This document shows positions 20,602 through 32,536 of a DNA stretch of 64,000 bases, piece by piece. The notes below the pieces were generated by a model. That model saw nothing but the letters and a program-made list of their open reading frames with translations, made no database searches and was not told where the DNA came from. Where the stretch lies: assembly GCF_001039355.2 (NCBI RefSeq), contig NW_019775417.1:256698-320697 (forward strand), written 5' to 3'. Position numbers and translations under genes: made by a program. This stretch comes from Lingula anatina (Eukaryota; Brachiopoda; Lingulata; Lingulida; Lingulidae). Within the stretch, counting starts at the first letter, position 1, and each line of letters opens with the position of its first letter.

Positions 20602-23600
20602 CTATAATTTAGTCTGTTCTGTCACCTCTGCAGGAGAACCATTTGCACTAATGGCCTTGACCTCTGTCTGACCTTGACCCGTCTCCATTGGAGTTTCATT
20701 AGCTAGTGCCTTCAGCTCAAGCTGGTCAAGAACTTCCTGCACCGTCCGGACACAGTTCTTTCTAGCATGGCGAATTTTCTCGTCGCCATCGGACATAATA
20801 CCGTCCAATTCTAAGAGATCTCTAGTCAGCATCTCTGTTAAATAAGGGTACTGTTTGTCAGTCCTCGTCCCCTTAAAGTTTTCCACTTGTACACGCAATT
20901 CGTTAACATTGGCAAATATTCTGTCAATCTTCTCTAGAGCTGTAAGAGGACGTGGTGGCTCTTGCGGCTGTTGCTGTGGAGCATTCTGCTGACCTTGACC
21001 TTGAGGACTAGATGCAGGACCCTGATTGGCTGCTCTAGCTTGTTCATTAATCACCGGTTTGGATTCGTAGTTTGGCAGAGGTGGCGCAGCATTATTGTTA
21101 GCAGCTTGTTGCTGTTGTTGCTGATATTGCTGCTGTTGTTGTTGCTGATATTGTTGTTGTTGTTGGGCCTTGACAGCATCAGTCTGGTCATACTGGGGAT
21201 ATTGTTGCTGTTGCTGCAGAGGATGTTGTTGTGACTGTTGGTATCCTGGTGGTGCCCTCTGTTGGGGAGATGAAGGACCATAAAATGTCCCCATGGGTGG
21301 CATCTGTTGCTGCTGTTGGGGCTGTGGAGATTGCTGCCCCGCGTACTGCTGAGCCAAGTTTGACACCCTCCCTGGCTGAGGAGCCGGACTCTCTTCCCTG
21401 ACTGGTGTTGGCGCCCTCTGCAGGGTGGGATTTTCACTGCGCGGGACATGCAGCCCAGGACTACCACGACCAGGGCTTCCTCTGCCCTGGTCCATGCTGC
21501 CAGCGCCCTCTATATGAATGGGGATTTTTGTGACACGTGGCTGTTGTGGGTAAGGCGGCTGTTGCTGCGGTTGTGGCATTGGAGGGCCTTGCTGTTGTTC
21601 TGACCCCATGTGATGGACAGGGATACGGATCTCCTGCTGATGATGGGCCGGGTATCCTCTCATGTTCTGGCCATATGGATCCCATGGCTGCTGGTAGTGC
21701 TGGAAACAGAACAAACAGAATATTTGAGTTTGATGTTCTTCCACATTCAATGTACTCATATTTTATTAATGTAGGTCAATTGGCACATTTTAATTACATT
21801 ATCTGGGATACTTCTTCTCTGCACTGAACACATATGACTGATGGTAACGTAATGACTCACTCTTTTCTATGGGGAAAATTGTGATTTCATAGAACTATAC
21901 TGCATTTTCTCAATTGATAAAAACTTAAAATTAGAAATTTCCTATCGAGTGGCAGCAATAAAATGAGAAGCAGACTACCCCTTAGTTCTTTTCTATGCAG
22001 TAAAAGTACCACAAATGAATATATAAATATAATTTTTATGATTCTAAAATTAATTATTATTTTTTATTTATTTTTGGCCATTGAAAAAATGAGTAATTAT
22101 CGTTATTTAACATTATAAAACAACATTTTGAAACAGACTGCAAACCCATACTCAAGGATTTCAATACCTAATAACCTAAAAATTCCTTACTTGAATAATT
22201 CATTAAGTTCAAACCTAAAACAAACTGCAACAGAAATTGCAAAAGTAAGAACAAGAAGAAGATAAAATCTATGACTTAAAAAGCTCCTTGGCTGGGCCAC
22301 AGGCGGAAAATACACATTAACTGAATACATGGAGTTCTGTGCTAATGTTATAAAGGGATGACATGACATTTTGGCATTTATTTCAACCATGTTGCTACAG
22401 TACAGAGTCTGGATTCTCTCTTAACCCCATTAGTTACAGTATGCCTACATAGACTACACAGGAATTCATTTCTGCAGTTTCTGAAATTCCAGCCAGGAGG
22501 TTCAAGGTCATGAGTTAAGCTTGGACTATTTTAGACAAGAAAATAACCTAATTAGTTTCAATGGACAATCAGATAACCAAGGAATTCCAATAGGTATTAA
22601 CTGAGGGAGAAGGGAGGATTGAATAACATCTAAGTACCAGCATATTTAAAGAACTTGGGGAAAAATCTAACATCTAAAAGTAAGATTTTTAAGCAAATTA
22701 AATACTGAATCTAACAACCGATTAAAAATGCAAGTTAGAAAACATGACAAGTTTGAATTCCCTTGGTAACTTCCGAACCTTCGACTTTGGCTTCCAATTT
22801 CTCCCTTCTGCAGAAATAAATTGTACACACAACCTGCATAATGACCATGTTTGTGGTTTGACAGTTTTTAGGTTAATGCCTTTTAAGGGTTTGGTATTGA
22901 ACTAGCTCAAAAGTCCTAGACATATTCAACTTAACGCCCACTGAAAAAACTGGTCAGCAATTTGACACACTTATAAATTTTCAGAAAGTCAAAGAAAAGC
23001 CATTTTTGGCAAAGGATGTTCCTGAACCTGTGAGTGTCCAAAAATGAATGTGACAGACCTGCATTTCAAGGTTAAGAATAGCAACAAAAGTCACTGCCTA
23101 AATGGCCTCCAAACATCCTGTCATGAATTGCAAATCACCATCTCTAGCTCTACTATCAAGTCATAGTAGTACAGGTAGGTCAAATGTCCTCTAATCTATG
23201 ACCAAGGTGACAATTCACCTGGACACACCTGTCCTATGAGAGGACAATAGCTGTTAAGGTGGTTTTAATCAAAGACCTTTTGATTGATTCAAAATTTGCA
23301 AACTTGTAAAAAGCAATTTTTACAAGGGGGGGAGGGGGGGGGGTCTGAAAATAGTGCCCATTTTTGCTACTCAAATCTCAAAAACATTTCCAGGTACTGT
23401 AAAATGGTTAATAGTGTAAACTACCAAGATAATTTTAATGATAAAGCAGATTCAATCATGTTTTTCAAATAGTTAATAAGGAGATTTTAAATGTTTGCTA
23501 ATGTGATAGGCAAGGTCACATCTGAAAGTCTCTAATCAGTAATTAACAGGCAATAACATTTAATGTGCTATTTTTGGTTGATAAAATTTCAGTGTAGAAG

Positions 23601-24353
23601 GAAAAAAACTTTAACAAAATATTTTAGATTTTAAAATATTGTGAATCTTATTCCAGGATTATTGTGTTGGTTTTAAATAAATTTATGGCAGATGAATTTC
23701 AAAAATAGTCTGATAATCTAGAAAATCTCAATTTGAGTAACTTTACAGAGACATTAGACTAGTAAATGAAAATCTCCCTACAAATACACTGGGAATAATC
23801 TGTACATCAGTGAAACTGTCAGTACGCTTGCACTCAAAGCTGACCAAGCATTTTTCAACATACCTTTGAAAATGGGCATTTACTGATAACTTTTTGGAAC
23901 GGAGAAGAGGAGGGGCTCAGTCAATTCATCAATCTCCATCACATACATTATTCATCAATATGGAGATCACGATAAGTTTAGAAGCTAATTTCGTGATATG
24001 ATTTTTTTCTGACAGAACTCGCCGATCAAACCTCGAAGTCGAAGGTCAATCAACACAAGGTTATCGATCAGTACAGGTAGCTGATCAACAATTTCACTTT
24101 AAATCGAGTCTTAAACCACCTTAACAAAAACGACTTGTCTTTTTTCCTTAAAAAAAAAAACAACAAAAAATTTAAAACTCTAAATACATACCGGTTTTCC
24201 TATTCTTCTAGGATCTTGCCAAGTTGTGCTTTGGTTCGAGTGGTCAACAAAAAATGGCCAACCGGTTCGCTGATCAAATAACATTTCCCAGCCTGGCGGT
24301 AAAGGATCGTTATGCATTGGATTGAAGTTATTCGCTCGTTGTTGGTGATACAT
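20602..24353 (-). CDS. BAG3: BAG3-like co-chaperone (WW, IPV motifs, BAG domain), two exons
   Basis: BAG3 is an HSP70 nucleotide-exchange co-chaperone that links HSP70 to small HSPs in aggregate handling and selective autophagy. Exon 1 is 24192-24353 and exon 2 is 20602-21699 (phase 0, GT-AG); product 419 aa. Residues 16-49 form a WW domain ([20 protein letters not shown], then TTWQDPR). Two IPV-type small-HSP-binding motifs follow: RIPVHH (about 80-82) and KIPIHI (about 113-115). [10 protein letters not shown] is a possible 14-3-3 site. A long Gln/Pro-rich linker (about 90-305, polyQ in places) precedes the BAG domain at about 308-385 ([12 protein letters not shown] to LDQLELKA). This order is diagnostic of BAG3 rather than BAG1, BAG4 or BAG5. 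It is shorter than the human protein (575 aa), mainly in the linker. The promoter has a TATA box and heat-shock elements. Confidence 0.93.
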
Positions 24354-24377
24354 TGTCCTCCTCGATCCCCGGCTATT

Positions 24378-24387
24378 CTTTTATATA
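24378..24387 (-). promoter_or_regulatory. TATA box of the BAG3-like gene
   Basis: On the minus strand the sequence reads TATATAAAAG, about 25 bases upstream of the ATG. A start site 25-30 bases downstream would fall at or near the start codon, implying a very short leader. Confidence 0.6.
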
Positions 24388-24411
24388 TGGCAGATTTTCC
24401 AGAGGACCACA

Positions 24412-24439
24412 GAACCTTCTTTAACTTTCGGGAAAATTC
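24412..24439. promoter_or_regulatory. Heat-shock element array (HSF1 sites) upstream of BAG3
   Basis: Reading the plus strand, triplets at 5-base spacing are GAA (24412), TTC (24417), TAA (24422), TTC (24427), GAA (24432) and TTC (24437). Five of six fit the alternating nGAAn/nTTCn rule, with a perfect TTCnnGAAnnTTC core at 24427-24439. It lies 25 bases upstream of the TATA box, the classic layout of heat-shock promoters. BAG3 is an HSF1 target in vertebrates. Confidence 0.8.
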
Positions 24440-24488
24440 CTCATTCAGTGGCCATCTTGGGAATTTTATCGGAAATTTGTCACACTAC

Positions 24489-24526
24489 GTTTGATTGGTT
24501 AGAATAGAGTACTTGTCCAATCAAAC
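24489..24526. promoter_or_regulatory. Inverted pair of CCAAT boxes
   Basis: GTTTGATTGG (24489-24498) and its exact reverse complement CCAATCAAAC (24517-24526) form a 10-bp inverted repeat with an 18-base spacer, each arm carrying an NF-Y-type CCAAT. It lies upstream of the BAG3 heat-shock array. Confidence 0.6.
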
Positions 24527-25903
24527 AGCGGCTGTCAAGTAGACCTAGGTTACACAGTTTGAATAATGCCCGCGTGATGTCGCTAGTGGTTAGGCAAATT
24601 GCTTTGGGTGCGCTGGGCGTTGAAGCATTTTGATTGCGTTTGTCATATTAGTTGTGACGTAGTTTCTACCATATATGGATAGTGTAACCCGTGTCACAGC
24701 CCAGGGAGTTTACAAACACGCAAAGTGAACAAAACAAACAACCAAATATTTCATTAGCGAATTTTATTTTTCGTAACAGGTTTAATTAAAATACGTCAAC
24801 ATTTTCCTGTTGATGTTGCTCCACCTAAAAGATTAAATTGTCGAAAACAGCCGGTTTTGTACCTCTGAAAACGGTGTCCTCTAAATTGAAGGAGCTTCAT
24901 CATTTTGATTTATTGATTTTCAAAAACATTGTGTCTCAAAGTTAATTATCTGGCCTATTATTTGTACTCATAATGATAATTGTGTGCTCAGCTATTTCGA
25001 ATTCAATACGCGAAGTAGCTTAATTATATTTATAACCAAACAATGCAAAAAGCACTCCATTAAATTTCCATTCAATGGCACGAAAAAAAAAAAAAAAATT
25101 GAAAAATAAATATATGTAAAGGGGCGGGGGGGGGGGGAGAAAATGAAAAAGAAAGAAAAAATATGAGCAAAAAAGGGTCATTTTTACTTGAACAAGTAGG
25201 GATCCAAAAAATAAATTAAAACGTCTCTCAATGAACTAATGAACATGTAAGGTGGAGGAAGATCTAAACCGCTATCGACATAACGAAAACTACTGCCACA
25301 TGGCACTAGCCACTCAAACCCCGGGTAAAAATCCATGTTAACATTTTGAAAAATAAATAAATAAATAAGTAAATAAATAAATAAATAAATAAGAGAGAGA
25401 GAGAGAGAGACAGAGAGTGAGACCACATATGAGAAATATTCTTACTTCACTTTAAATGGATGCTTTCTTGATAAAATGGTACTTCACTGTTTTTTTCTGG
25501 TAAGGGTACGGGAATGTCATATCTATATGTTATGCTGCAACCCTCATGCGATATATCGGATGGCTCGGAAAAAAAAAGAAAAAAAAAAAACGTTAGTAGT
25601 ATCAAAGTTCAATAACTTCAACAGTTTTAATAAGACTGAATGAAATTTGGAATATTATAAGAAAAATAACGTTTTCAATAACTGCTAAAAAATTCATAAA
25701 TTTGCCTTTCTTAGTTTTATTTGTTTCAAGAACTATAATTAACTTCTTGTTTGGTCAGTAACCCCCAAGAGTACATTGCGTAATGCGGAGTGCCTGCTAT
25801 ATTTAGAACGAACCAAGCACTCATATGCGATATGTTACTGACCTATTTTTTAAACACCCCTGTAACTGGGTCAGGTATTGTAAGTCTAGAATAGTAGAAG
25901 CAT
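24527..25903. other. Divergent intergenic region between BAG3 and ALDH8A1
   Basis: No exon seen. It contains an A-run and G-run near 25083-25138 and an (AAAT)n-(GA)n microsatellite at about 25350-25412. The ALDH8A1 promoter should lie at its right end; CTATATTTA at about 25797 is a weak TATA candidate. Confidence 0.6.
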
Positions 25904-28900
25904 ATGGCGGTGGTCGTAAGTAATTTTGTTAACGGGGAGTTTGTTGCAGCGCAGGATTACATCGACAGTATTAACCCTGCAACTGGAGAGCTATGGGCAA
26001 AAATACCCAATTCTACTGAAGACGAGGTGAACGTGGCTGTTGCAGCAGCGAAAAATGCCTTTGAAGGGTTAGTGGTTTTGGCAACTTGCACACACCTTGT
26101 ATTGTTGTTGTTGTTGTCATCACTTTATCGCTTGTAGTGCTGTTTAAAGTCCGGAATTAAGATCACCACTGGATCTGAAATTTCCAGACTTCAATTTAAG
26201 CGATAGATTATTATTATTACTTTGGATCAGAAACTGAATGCAGTTAAAGACAATTAGTTCACATTGACTACATATGCAGTTAATGCAGAGATGCCGTTAC
26301 CTCGGGACATTTAAAATTCTAAAATTTTGCTGGGGGTGGGGGGGGGGGGGGGAGAGGAGGTTGGAGGAGGGGGTAGCGACCACTCTCCCCCCTCCGCCAA
26401 ACAATAACAACAGAATTATGCAGTTTTCAAAAGATTATTCTGCTGACAAATCGATTTTTAACATTTTTGCGTGTTATTACCAATAAAATATAAATACAAC
26501 TAAAATAATAATAATAACAATAAATAGTAATTTAAACATTTGCAACTAAATATGGGAGGCACCACTTCAACTAGGGGAGACCAAGGTTGGACCCTGGGGT
26601 AAGTTGGCCCCCCATCAATTTATGAAAAACTAAATTTAAGTAACTATGGGGTTAAAGAATTGATCACATCGTTTTCTAAAGTGACCGTATCCAATAGTGC
26701 TAAGAAAGTGTCAGCTGTGAGTCCAAATGAACTAATTAAGCATCTTAAAGTAACTTTATTAAAAAGACTTGATGGGGGTCCAACTTACCCCGGGGTCAAA
26801 CTAGTCCCGGTCTCCCCTACCTTAAGTTACGAGGGGGTGTGCCAAACATTTAAACTGCTTATTCTGAATACAATTTAACAAGAATCCACAAGCAGTTAGA
26901 TCGATCCAGCTAGTATGATAGGTTATGGGAATGGTCCCTAAGTATTGAAATGTTTTGGAATCTGTCGTTCATTTGGACTGTCCACAAATATATTACAATA
27001 TGCGTTATTTATTCATTTATGTATGTAATTTATTTATGTAATTTATTTATTTATTTATTTATTTATTTAATTTTAGTTGGTCAACTACAACCATCCAAGA
27101 TAGGAGTAAAATCCTGCAAAAGATTGCAGACCTGCTTGAAAAAGAACTTAAAGAATTTGCAGAGGTAGAGTCTAGAGACCAAGGCAAACCTGTCTCGCTG
27201 GCCACCAATATCGACATCCCTCGTGCTGTATACAACTTCCGTTTCTTTGCTACTTCTATATTACATATCAAGTCAGAGTAAGTTATTTTAAAGTATAGTA
27301 AAATCATGATAATAATAGCAAATAAAAAAAAAAAACATTAAGCTGTTCAGCGAGTAGTTTCACCAATTTTATTTCTGCTAAGTATTTTGTGAAAAAAAAA
27401 ACTGATATTGATAACCATGCATGCTGATTTTTCTACACAAAAACAGTTATTTTTCCGTAAATGTTGATAACATTAATTGAAAGAAACAACTTTTAATGTT
27501 GGAAATTGTCAATCAAGAGTACATATACAAAGCCAACTGAAGTTTTCCCATCCCCAACATTTGCACACCCTTTGGTGGTGCACATTCCTGGCAATAATGT
27601 GATTTATTTTGTAGTTTATTTTGTGAATTTCCTAAAGCTTTTCTGTTGCACATTCCTATAGATAGCACTGTTTCTGTCAATTACAGTTAATGTAAATTTC
27701 CTTACAGTTGCACATTTCTAGATGGCGCTGGTGCTGTCAATTATGTACAGCATGTGCCAGTGGGCGTGGCAGGCCTTATCAGCCCATGGAACCTGCCGAT
27801 GTACCTTGTCACATGGAAGATAGCCCCCTGTATTGCCTTTGGTAACACGTGTGTGGTCAAGCCCAGCGAGATGACCTCCGTGACAGCTTTCATGCTGTGT
27901 AAAGTTTTCCAAGATGCAGGTAAATGACTTCAACAAGGGAAATTGATTTCTGTTAAAAAACTCCAAAAGCTCTCAAGAGAGTAAAAAACTCCAAAAGCTC
28001 TCAAGAGAGTGCAGACTTCTGCTTAAGATCTGCTTCTGACCAATCCTGAAATTTCATTAAAATCCATTTGTAACTTTTTGAGTTAGGCTGGTGACTAACA
28101 AAGAGACAGACGGACAGAAATACAGAATTTGGCAAATGAGGGTGGAATCGTAACCACCTTGGCAGAGATAATAACAGGACTGTCTACAGTTTCTCTTCTT
28201 ACACCATTCAATACCAGGACCTTACAATGTGATTGTATCTGATAGGTTGTCTTTTATCCAATCACAGGTCTTCCTCCTGGTGTAGTAAACATGGTATGTG
28301 GGACTGGGCCACGAACAGGCGAGGTGATTATCCGCCACCCAGATGTCCCTCTGATATCGTTCACTGGAAGCACAGCCGTTGGCCGCCATATTCAAGAAGT
28401 TACAGCACCAAACACCAAGAAACTGTCGCTTGAGGTGAAAATTTATTCAGTAAAATTTTATGATTGTTAGAAGATATTTTTTCATCAATATGCTGAAGAA
28501 TTGTGAAAAACAATTGTGAATTGTGAATTTTGTGTATCAAAATTTGCTCTGCAGTTAATGATAATTGCAGTGGATTTTTCAAATTTTCATTTTGTTTTGT
28601 TTTAGCTAGGAGGAAAAAACGCAGCCATAATCTTTGAAGATTGTGATTTGGCTAATTGCATAACTACCACTCTAAGGTAATGTTGTGTATTTCGTGTATC
28701 AGTATATTGTGTTTATGCATGTGAGTGTGTGAGTGCATGTGATTGACATTGATTGTGTGGTTACAAAGCAAACCTTCCTGTGTGCAGATCAGTTTACTTT
28801 GTTTTAAATAATCAGGTTTCTGATTAGTAAGGTAATTATTTTCTTTACATTATTTTGCTAGGTGGTTTTAAAAAGAAATTGAAATTGTTGCTTTTTTATG

Positions 28901-31088
28901 ACCAGGTTTCTATTATCTGATCTGACTTCATAGTGAACGTTTTCATTGATCCAGTTATATTATAATAATACAGTGAAAAAAATCATTCTGAAAATGGATC
29001 TAACATGGAAATGAAACTCACTGTGTTTTGACTTTATGACAAGGCCTTCTGGATGTCTGGCTGAAAAAGGCCTTGTGATGAGGTCTGAAGATCAGGATGT
29101 CTGTTTCAGTGTTTATGGACTGTGCATTTAAACTTCCCTTAATGCTCTCAAAGTGATGTCTGTTTGTTGAGGAAAATATGCTGTAAATGTTGGCCATATA
29201 CTTTAGTTCCATACATGAAAATAAATCAACATATTCTTTCGTGCGTTTATATTTTTGTTCAGTATATGATCCAGTATTAGAGTTAATTGTTCAAGATTTG
29301 ACTGTTTATTGTTATTGCAGTTGGGCTTTGTCTGGTAGGCTATTGCCAGCTTAGCTCATTTTCTTGTTTTTTTTTTTTTTAATGTATATTAAGCCAAAAA
29401 AGATAAGAAAAAGAATACATTTGCTTAATCTCTTTGCTTGTCCTCACAATTTGCAACAGTTCCCTAAAATCTTCTTGAATGCATTGAAACAACTAGTTCC
29501 TCTTTAAAAAAACTGTAAATTACACGCAATTAAAAAAATTCAAATTTTTTAATTAATTTCAGGTCTTCCTTCACAAACCAAGGAGAAGTCTGCCTTTGTA
29601 CCAGCCGTATATTTGTCCAAGAAGGAATATACTCAGAATTTATTCAGCGATTTGTTGAAGCATCCAGGTGTGTAAGGTGTTTGAGTTATATGGGTGTGTT
29701 TTGCCATTGTGGTAGGTGAGATGGTGTCACAACTGATGCATTGTTGTGATGAATTTTGGCATAAGATAATATCTTTAAGTATTGTTTGTGGAGTTATCAG
29801 GTGATACATGATAAATTTAAACCTTTTGTGCAGTATGTGAACTAGAGAGCCTGTTCATGTCATTAAACTTATTATTTTTTAAACTTGCAATTTGAATGAA
29901 TAAATAAAATTGAAATGTATGTAAGCTATTGGCTGGTATTGGCATTATTATCTTGACTTGTAAAATGTATGCTTTTTGGTAAAAATACCGAATGTATTTT
30001 ATTTTTACTTTTTAAATATTAGGTCAGTTAATGACTGCATGTGCAAAAATTTGATTTAATGTTCCTCTAAAGAAAACATACTAAAACTGGTTTTTAAGGA
30101 GACCAAATGTCTGGTCTAAAAAATTATCCTAAATTTTCTGACTGAAGAGCATTCTTAAGCCTGTTCTTTGTTCATTTTCCAGACAGTTGAAGGTTGGCGA
30201 TCCCACCACTAATGTGAACCTGGGAGCTCTGATAAGCGCCCAGCATCTGAACAAAGTGAAGTCCTTTGTTGAACTTGCCAGGAAAGAGGGCGCCACCATA
30301 CAGTGCGGTCAGGGCGTCGATCAGCTCAACTTGCCTAACCCCGAGAATAAAAATGTGAGTCCAGAGGACTTAACAATTACTTGGAAAAGCATCATTATAT
30401 GTACCTCTACCAATGCTGGTTTGTCTGTTTGTTAGTGGATAAAAAATCTCAAAAAGTATTTCACAATTTTCCGTATACATAGTAAGAGTAGAATGAAGCT
30501 GTTCAATTTAATATTTTTAAATTAATTTTTGTTTCTGTTATCCGTTTCTTTAATAGTTTGTTTTTTTTCTTTAAAATTTTTGCAGAGGTCTGGGCTCTTG
30601 GCTCTCACTAAGCCTTAAAAAAAATTGAAATGTATACTGAACTTTGTTTAGAAATATATACTTAAATTTTTTTCACACGTTTGACATCTTAATTCTTACA
30701 ACTTGTATGGTATAAAGATGCTTAAGTTTACAAATGATTTGTTAATCAGAGTATGTGTTATTTCAGGGGTACTTTTTCCTTCCCACAGTTATAACAAATG
30801 TTAGTGATTCTTCGGAGCTGATGCAGAGCGAGATTTTTGGACCAGTGGTGTGCATTGTACCATTTACCTCTGAACAGGAGGTATGTAAACACATACCCTA
30901 TTGGTTGAAATGCATAACATCATAAGAACTTAAAGCTTATTGGTTGAAATGCATAACATCATGAGAACATAAAGCTTATTGGTAGAAATGCATAACATTA
31001 TAAGAACACAGGGCTTATTGGTTGAAGTACACAACAGAAATCTGATGTAATAAGTTGCAAAATTCTTAGAATGGAAGCAAAACCCAAT

Positions 31089-31170
<82 letters not shown>

Positions 31171-32536
31171 AAATTTGGAAAGCTGTCAAATTTGACTCAT
31201 GAAAGAAAATTCAGTCAGATTAAAAAGCATCTTTATTTTTAATATATTTGAATATAATTATTTATAAAATTGGAATTAATCAATATCTCTTGTAATAAAA
31301 CAATAACTGCAAAAAAAAAAAAAAAAAACAGAGGGAAAGAATGAGAGAGAGGTTGAACATGTGACTTCTTGCGTACAAATAAATGTCAAAAACTGTTGTG
31401 AAAAAACTTGGAATAAGTTTGGCTCAATTACCAGTACTATTATCTAGATTAATTCATGGATAGTCTTCTTATTTCTGACAGGTAATTAAAAGAGCCAATA
31501 ACTGCAGGTATGGTCTGTGTGCCACAGTGTGGACTAAGGATTTGGGCAGAGCACAGAGAGTGGCACGCAAAATGGAGGTAGGGAACAAGTACAGGTCGAT
31601 TTCAATCCTGTAACTTCCAATTATGTTTAAGCATTATTCGGACTGCAGGCTTTAGGCCTTTCCAGATGTTGAGACGCAATCACGTTGTCGTGTGATCACT
31701 GGCGTGGACACAGCTTGCTGTTTAAAACCTGTGGCTTACTTGTTGTTAATATCATCAGCAGTGGATTGTTCTTTTTGGGAAAGCAGCAGGAGTCATGGCA
31801 GAGTTAATGTCATCAGTCTAGTATTATAGCTTTGTTGTGAAAGCACTCTAGAAAACGTGAGGTTGGGCTATTTAGCAACAATCGCGGTAAAACGCTATGT
31901 GCCAGGAATATCGTCATAGAAAGCAATACAAAATTTAGATGCAAATTGAGGTAAATGCATACTGTCCATGCGGACTGGTTGAGTCAATTTATATGCTGCC
32001 ATCATTCCAGAATTGGACAGTTCCATAAATACCAGGCATAGATTGTTAAGTTGGGAAGTCATGTTTTTCAAGGAAATCGGGCAATAAAATCGAAGCCTTA
32101 ACGTGTTTAAGCAATAGGTGGGGAAGGGGGGGGGGGGGGATCTCCTGAATGGAGGCTATTCACCTGGATAGCCTCATTCCCTGATGAAGGTGCTCTGAAC
32201 GAAGTCGAAATATTGGAGGTAAATAATTTCAATATTTAGCTGTTGATTGAAGAAAAAAATTTCTTTATTCTTATAACAGAACGCAGCTGATGGAATTTCT
32301 TCACATGTCTATCTTTTCTTTAACTGATCTAATGCGTTTTATAATTGGAATCTTTAAATATAATGTACATTTAACCTTTCTAGGTGGGCACAGTGTGGAC
32401 CAACTGTTGGCTAGTGCGGGACCTTAATATGCCTTTTGGAGGAATGAAGGATTCTGGGATTGGCCGTGAAAGCGCCACGGACTCTCTGGAATTTTTCACC
32501 GAGAAAAAGACCATTTGCATGATGATTGGAACCTAA
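25904..32536 (+). CDS. ALDH8A1: ALDH8A1: 2-aminomuconic semialdehyde dehydrogenase (10 exons)
   Basis: ALDH8A1 is an NAD-dependent aldehyde dehydrogenase; the vertebrate enzyme oxidises 2-aminomuconic semialdehyde in the kynurenine pathway. Exons: 25904-26067, 27077-27277, 27708-27919, 28268-28434, 28606-28676, 29563-29667, 30183-30354, 30767-30880, 31482-31577, 32384-32536. Every border is GT-AG and in phase; product 484 aa (human 487). Landmarks are the cofactor region GLISPWNLPMYLVTWKIAP, LISFTGSTAVGR, general base Glu248 in SLELGGKN, catalytic Cys282 in NQGEVCLCTSRI (34 residues apart, as in other ALDHs), SEIFGPVV and PFGGMKDSGIGRES. The doublet CLC and the flanking residues match ALDH8A1 better than ALDH1, ALDH2 or ALDH9. 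The exon 3 acceptor is preceded by a decayed copy of itself. Introns carry only repeats and microsatellites. Confidence 0.95.
26335..26352. repeat. Poly-G tract in ALDH8A1 intron 1
   Basis: About 16 consecutive G after GGGGGT. Similar G or C runs occur at about 4568-4581, 23325-23343, 25123-25138, 32118-32139 and 33649-33663. Confidence 0.9.
27645..27743 (+). repeat. Decayed tandem duplication across the ALDH8A1 exon 3 acceptor
   Basis: 27645-27683 (GTTGCACATTCCTATAGATA to CTGTCAATTA) resembles 27707-27743 (GTTGCACATTTCTAGATGG to CTGTCAATTA), the start of exon 3. The AATTTCCT of the polypyrimidine region is also repeated. The upstream copy has lost the AG dinucleotide and has a two-base insertion, so it should not be spliced. 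Confidence 0.75.
27957..28012. repeat. 28-bp direct repeat containing a palindrome
   Basis: AACTCCAAAAGCTCTCAAGA-GAGT occurs twice in a row; each copy carries the palindrome CTCTCAAGAGAG. It is in ALDH8A1 intron 3. Confidence 0.9.
28020..28175 (+). repeat. Fragment of a dispersed SINE-like repeat
   Basis: CTTCTGACCAATCCTGAAAT, AACTTTTTGAGTTA and the ACAGACGGACAG run match the 3' half of 35290-35520. It ends in TTGGCAGAGATAATA, as in that family. Confidence 0.65.
30901..31026. repeat. 39-bp minisatellite, just over three units
   Basis: TTGGTTGAAATGCATAACAT (or a close variant) starts at 30901, 30940, 30979 and 31018; each unit ends AAAGCTTA or GGGCTTA. Located in ALDH8A1 intron 8. Confidence 0.9.
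31093..31167. repeat. (GT)n(GA)n compound microsatellite
   Basis: About 20 GT units followed by about 16 GA units in ALDH8A1 intron 8. Reading frames of Ser-Leu and His-Thr repeats across it are artefacts. Confidence 0.95.

Noticed and set aside
20962-21685. Other-frame and opposite-strand open frames inside BAG3 exon 2
   Set aside because: Products of the CAG/CTG-rich polyglutamine region read in the wrong frame (poly-Leu, poly-Asn).
31093-31167. CRISPR-like or coding repeat
   Set aside because: A simple GT/GA microsatellite without spacers; eukaryotic context.
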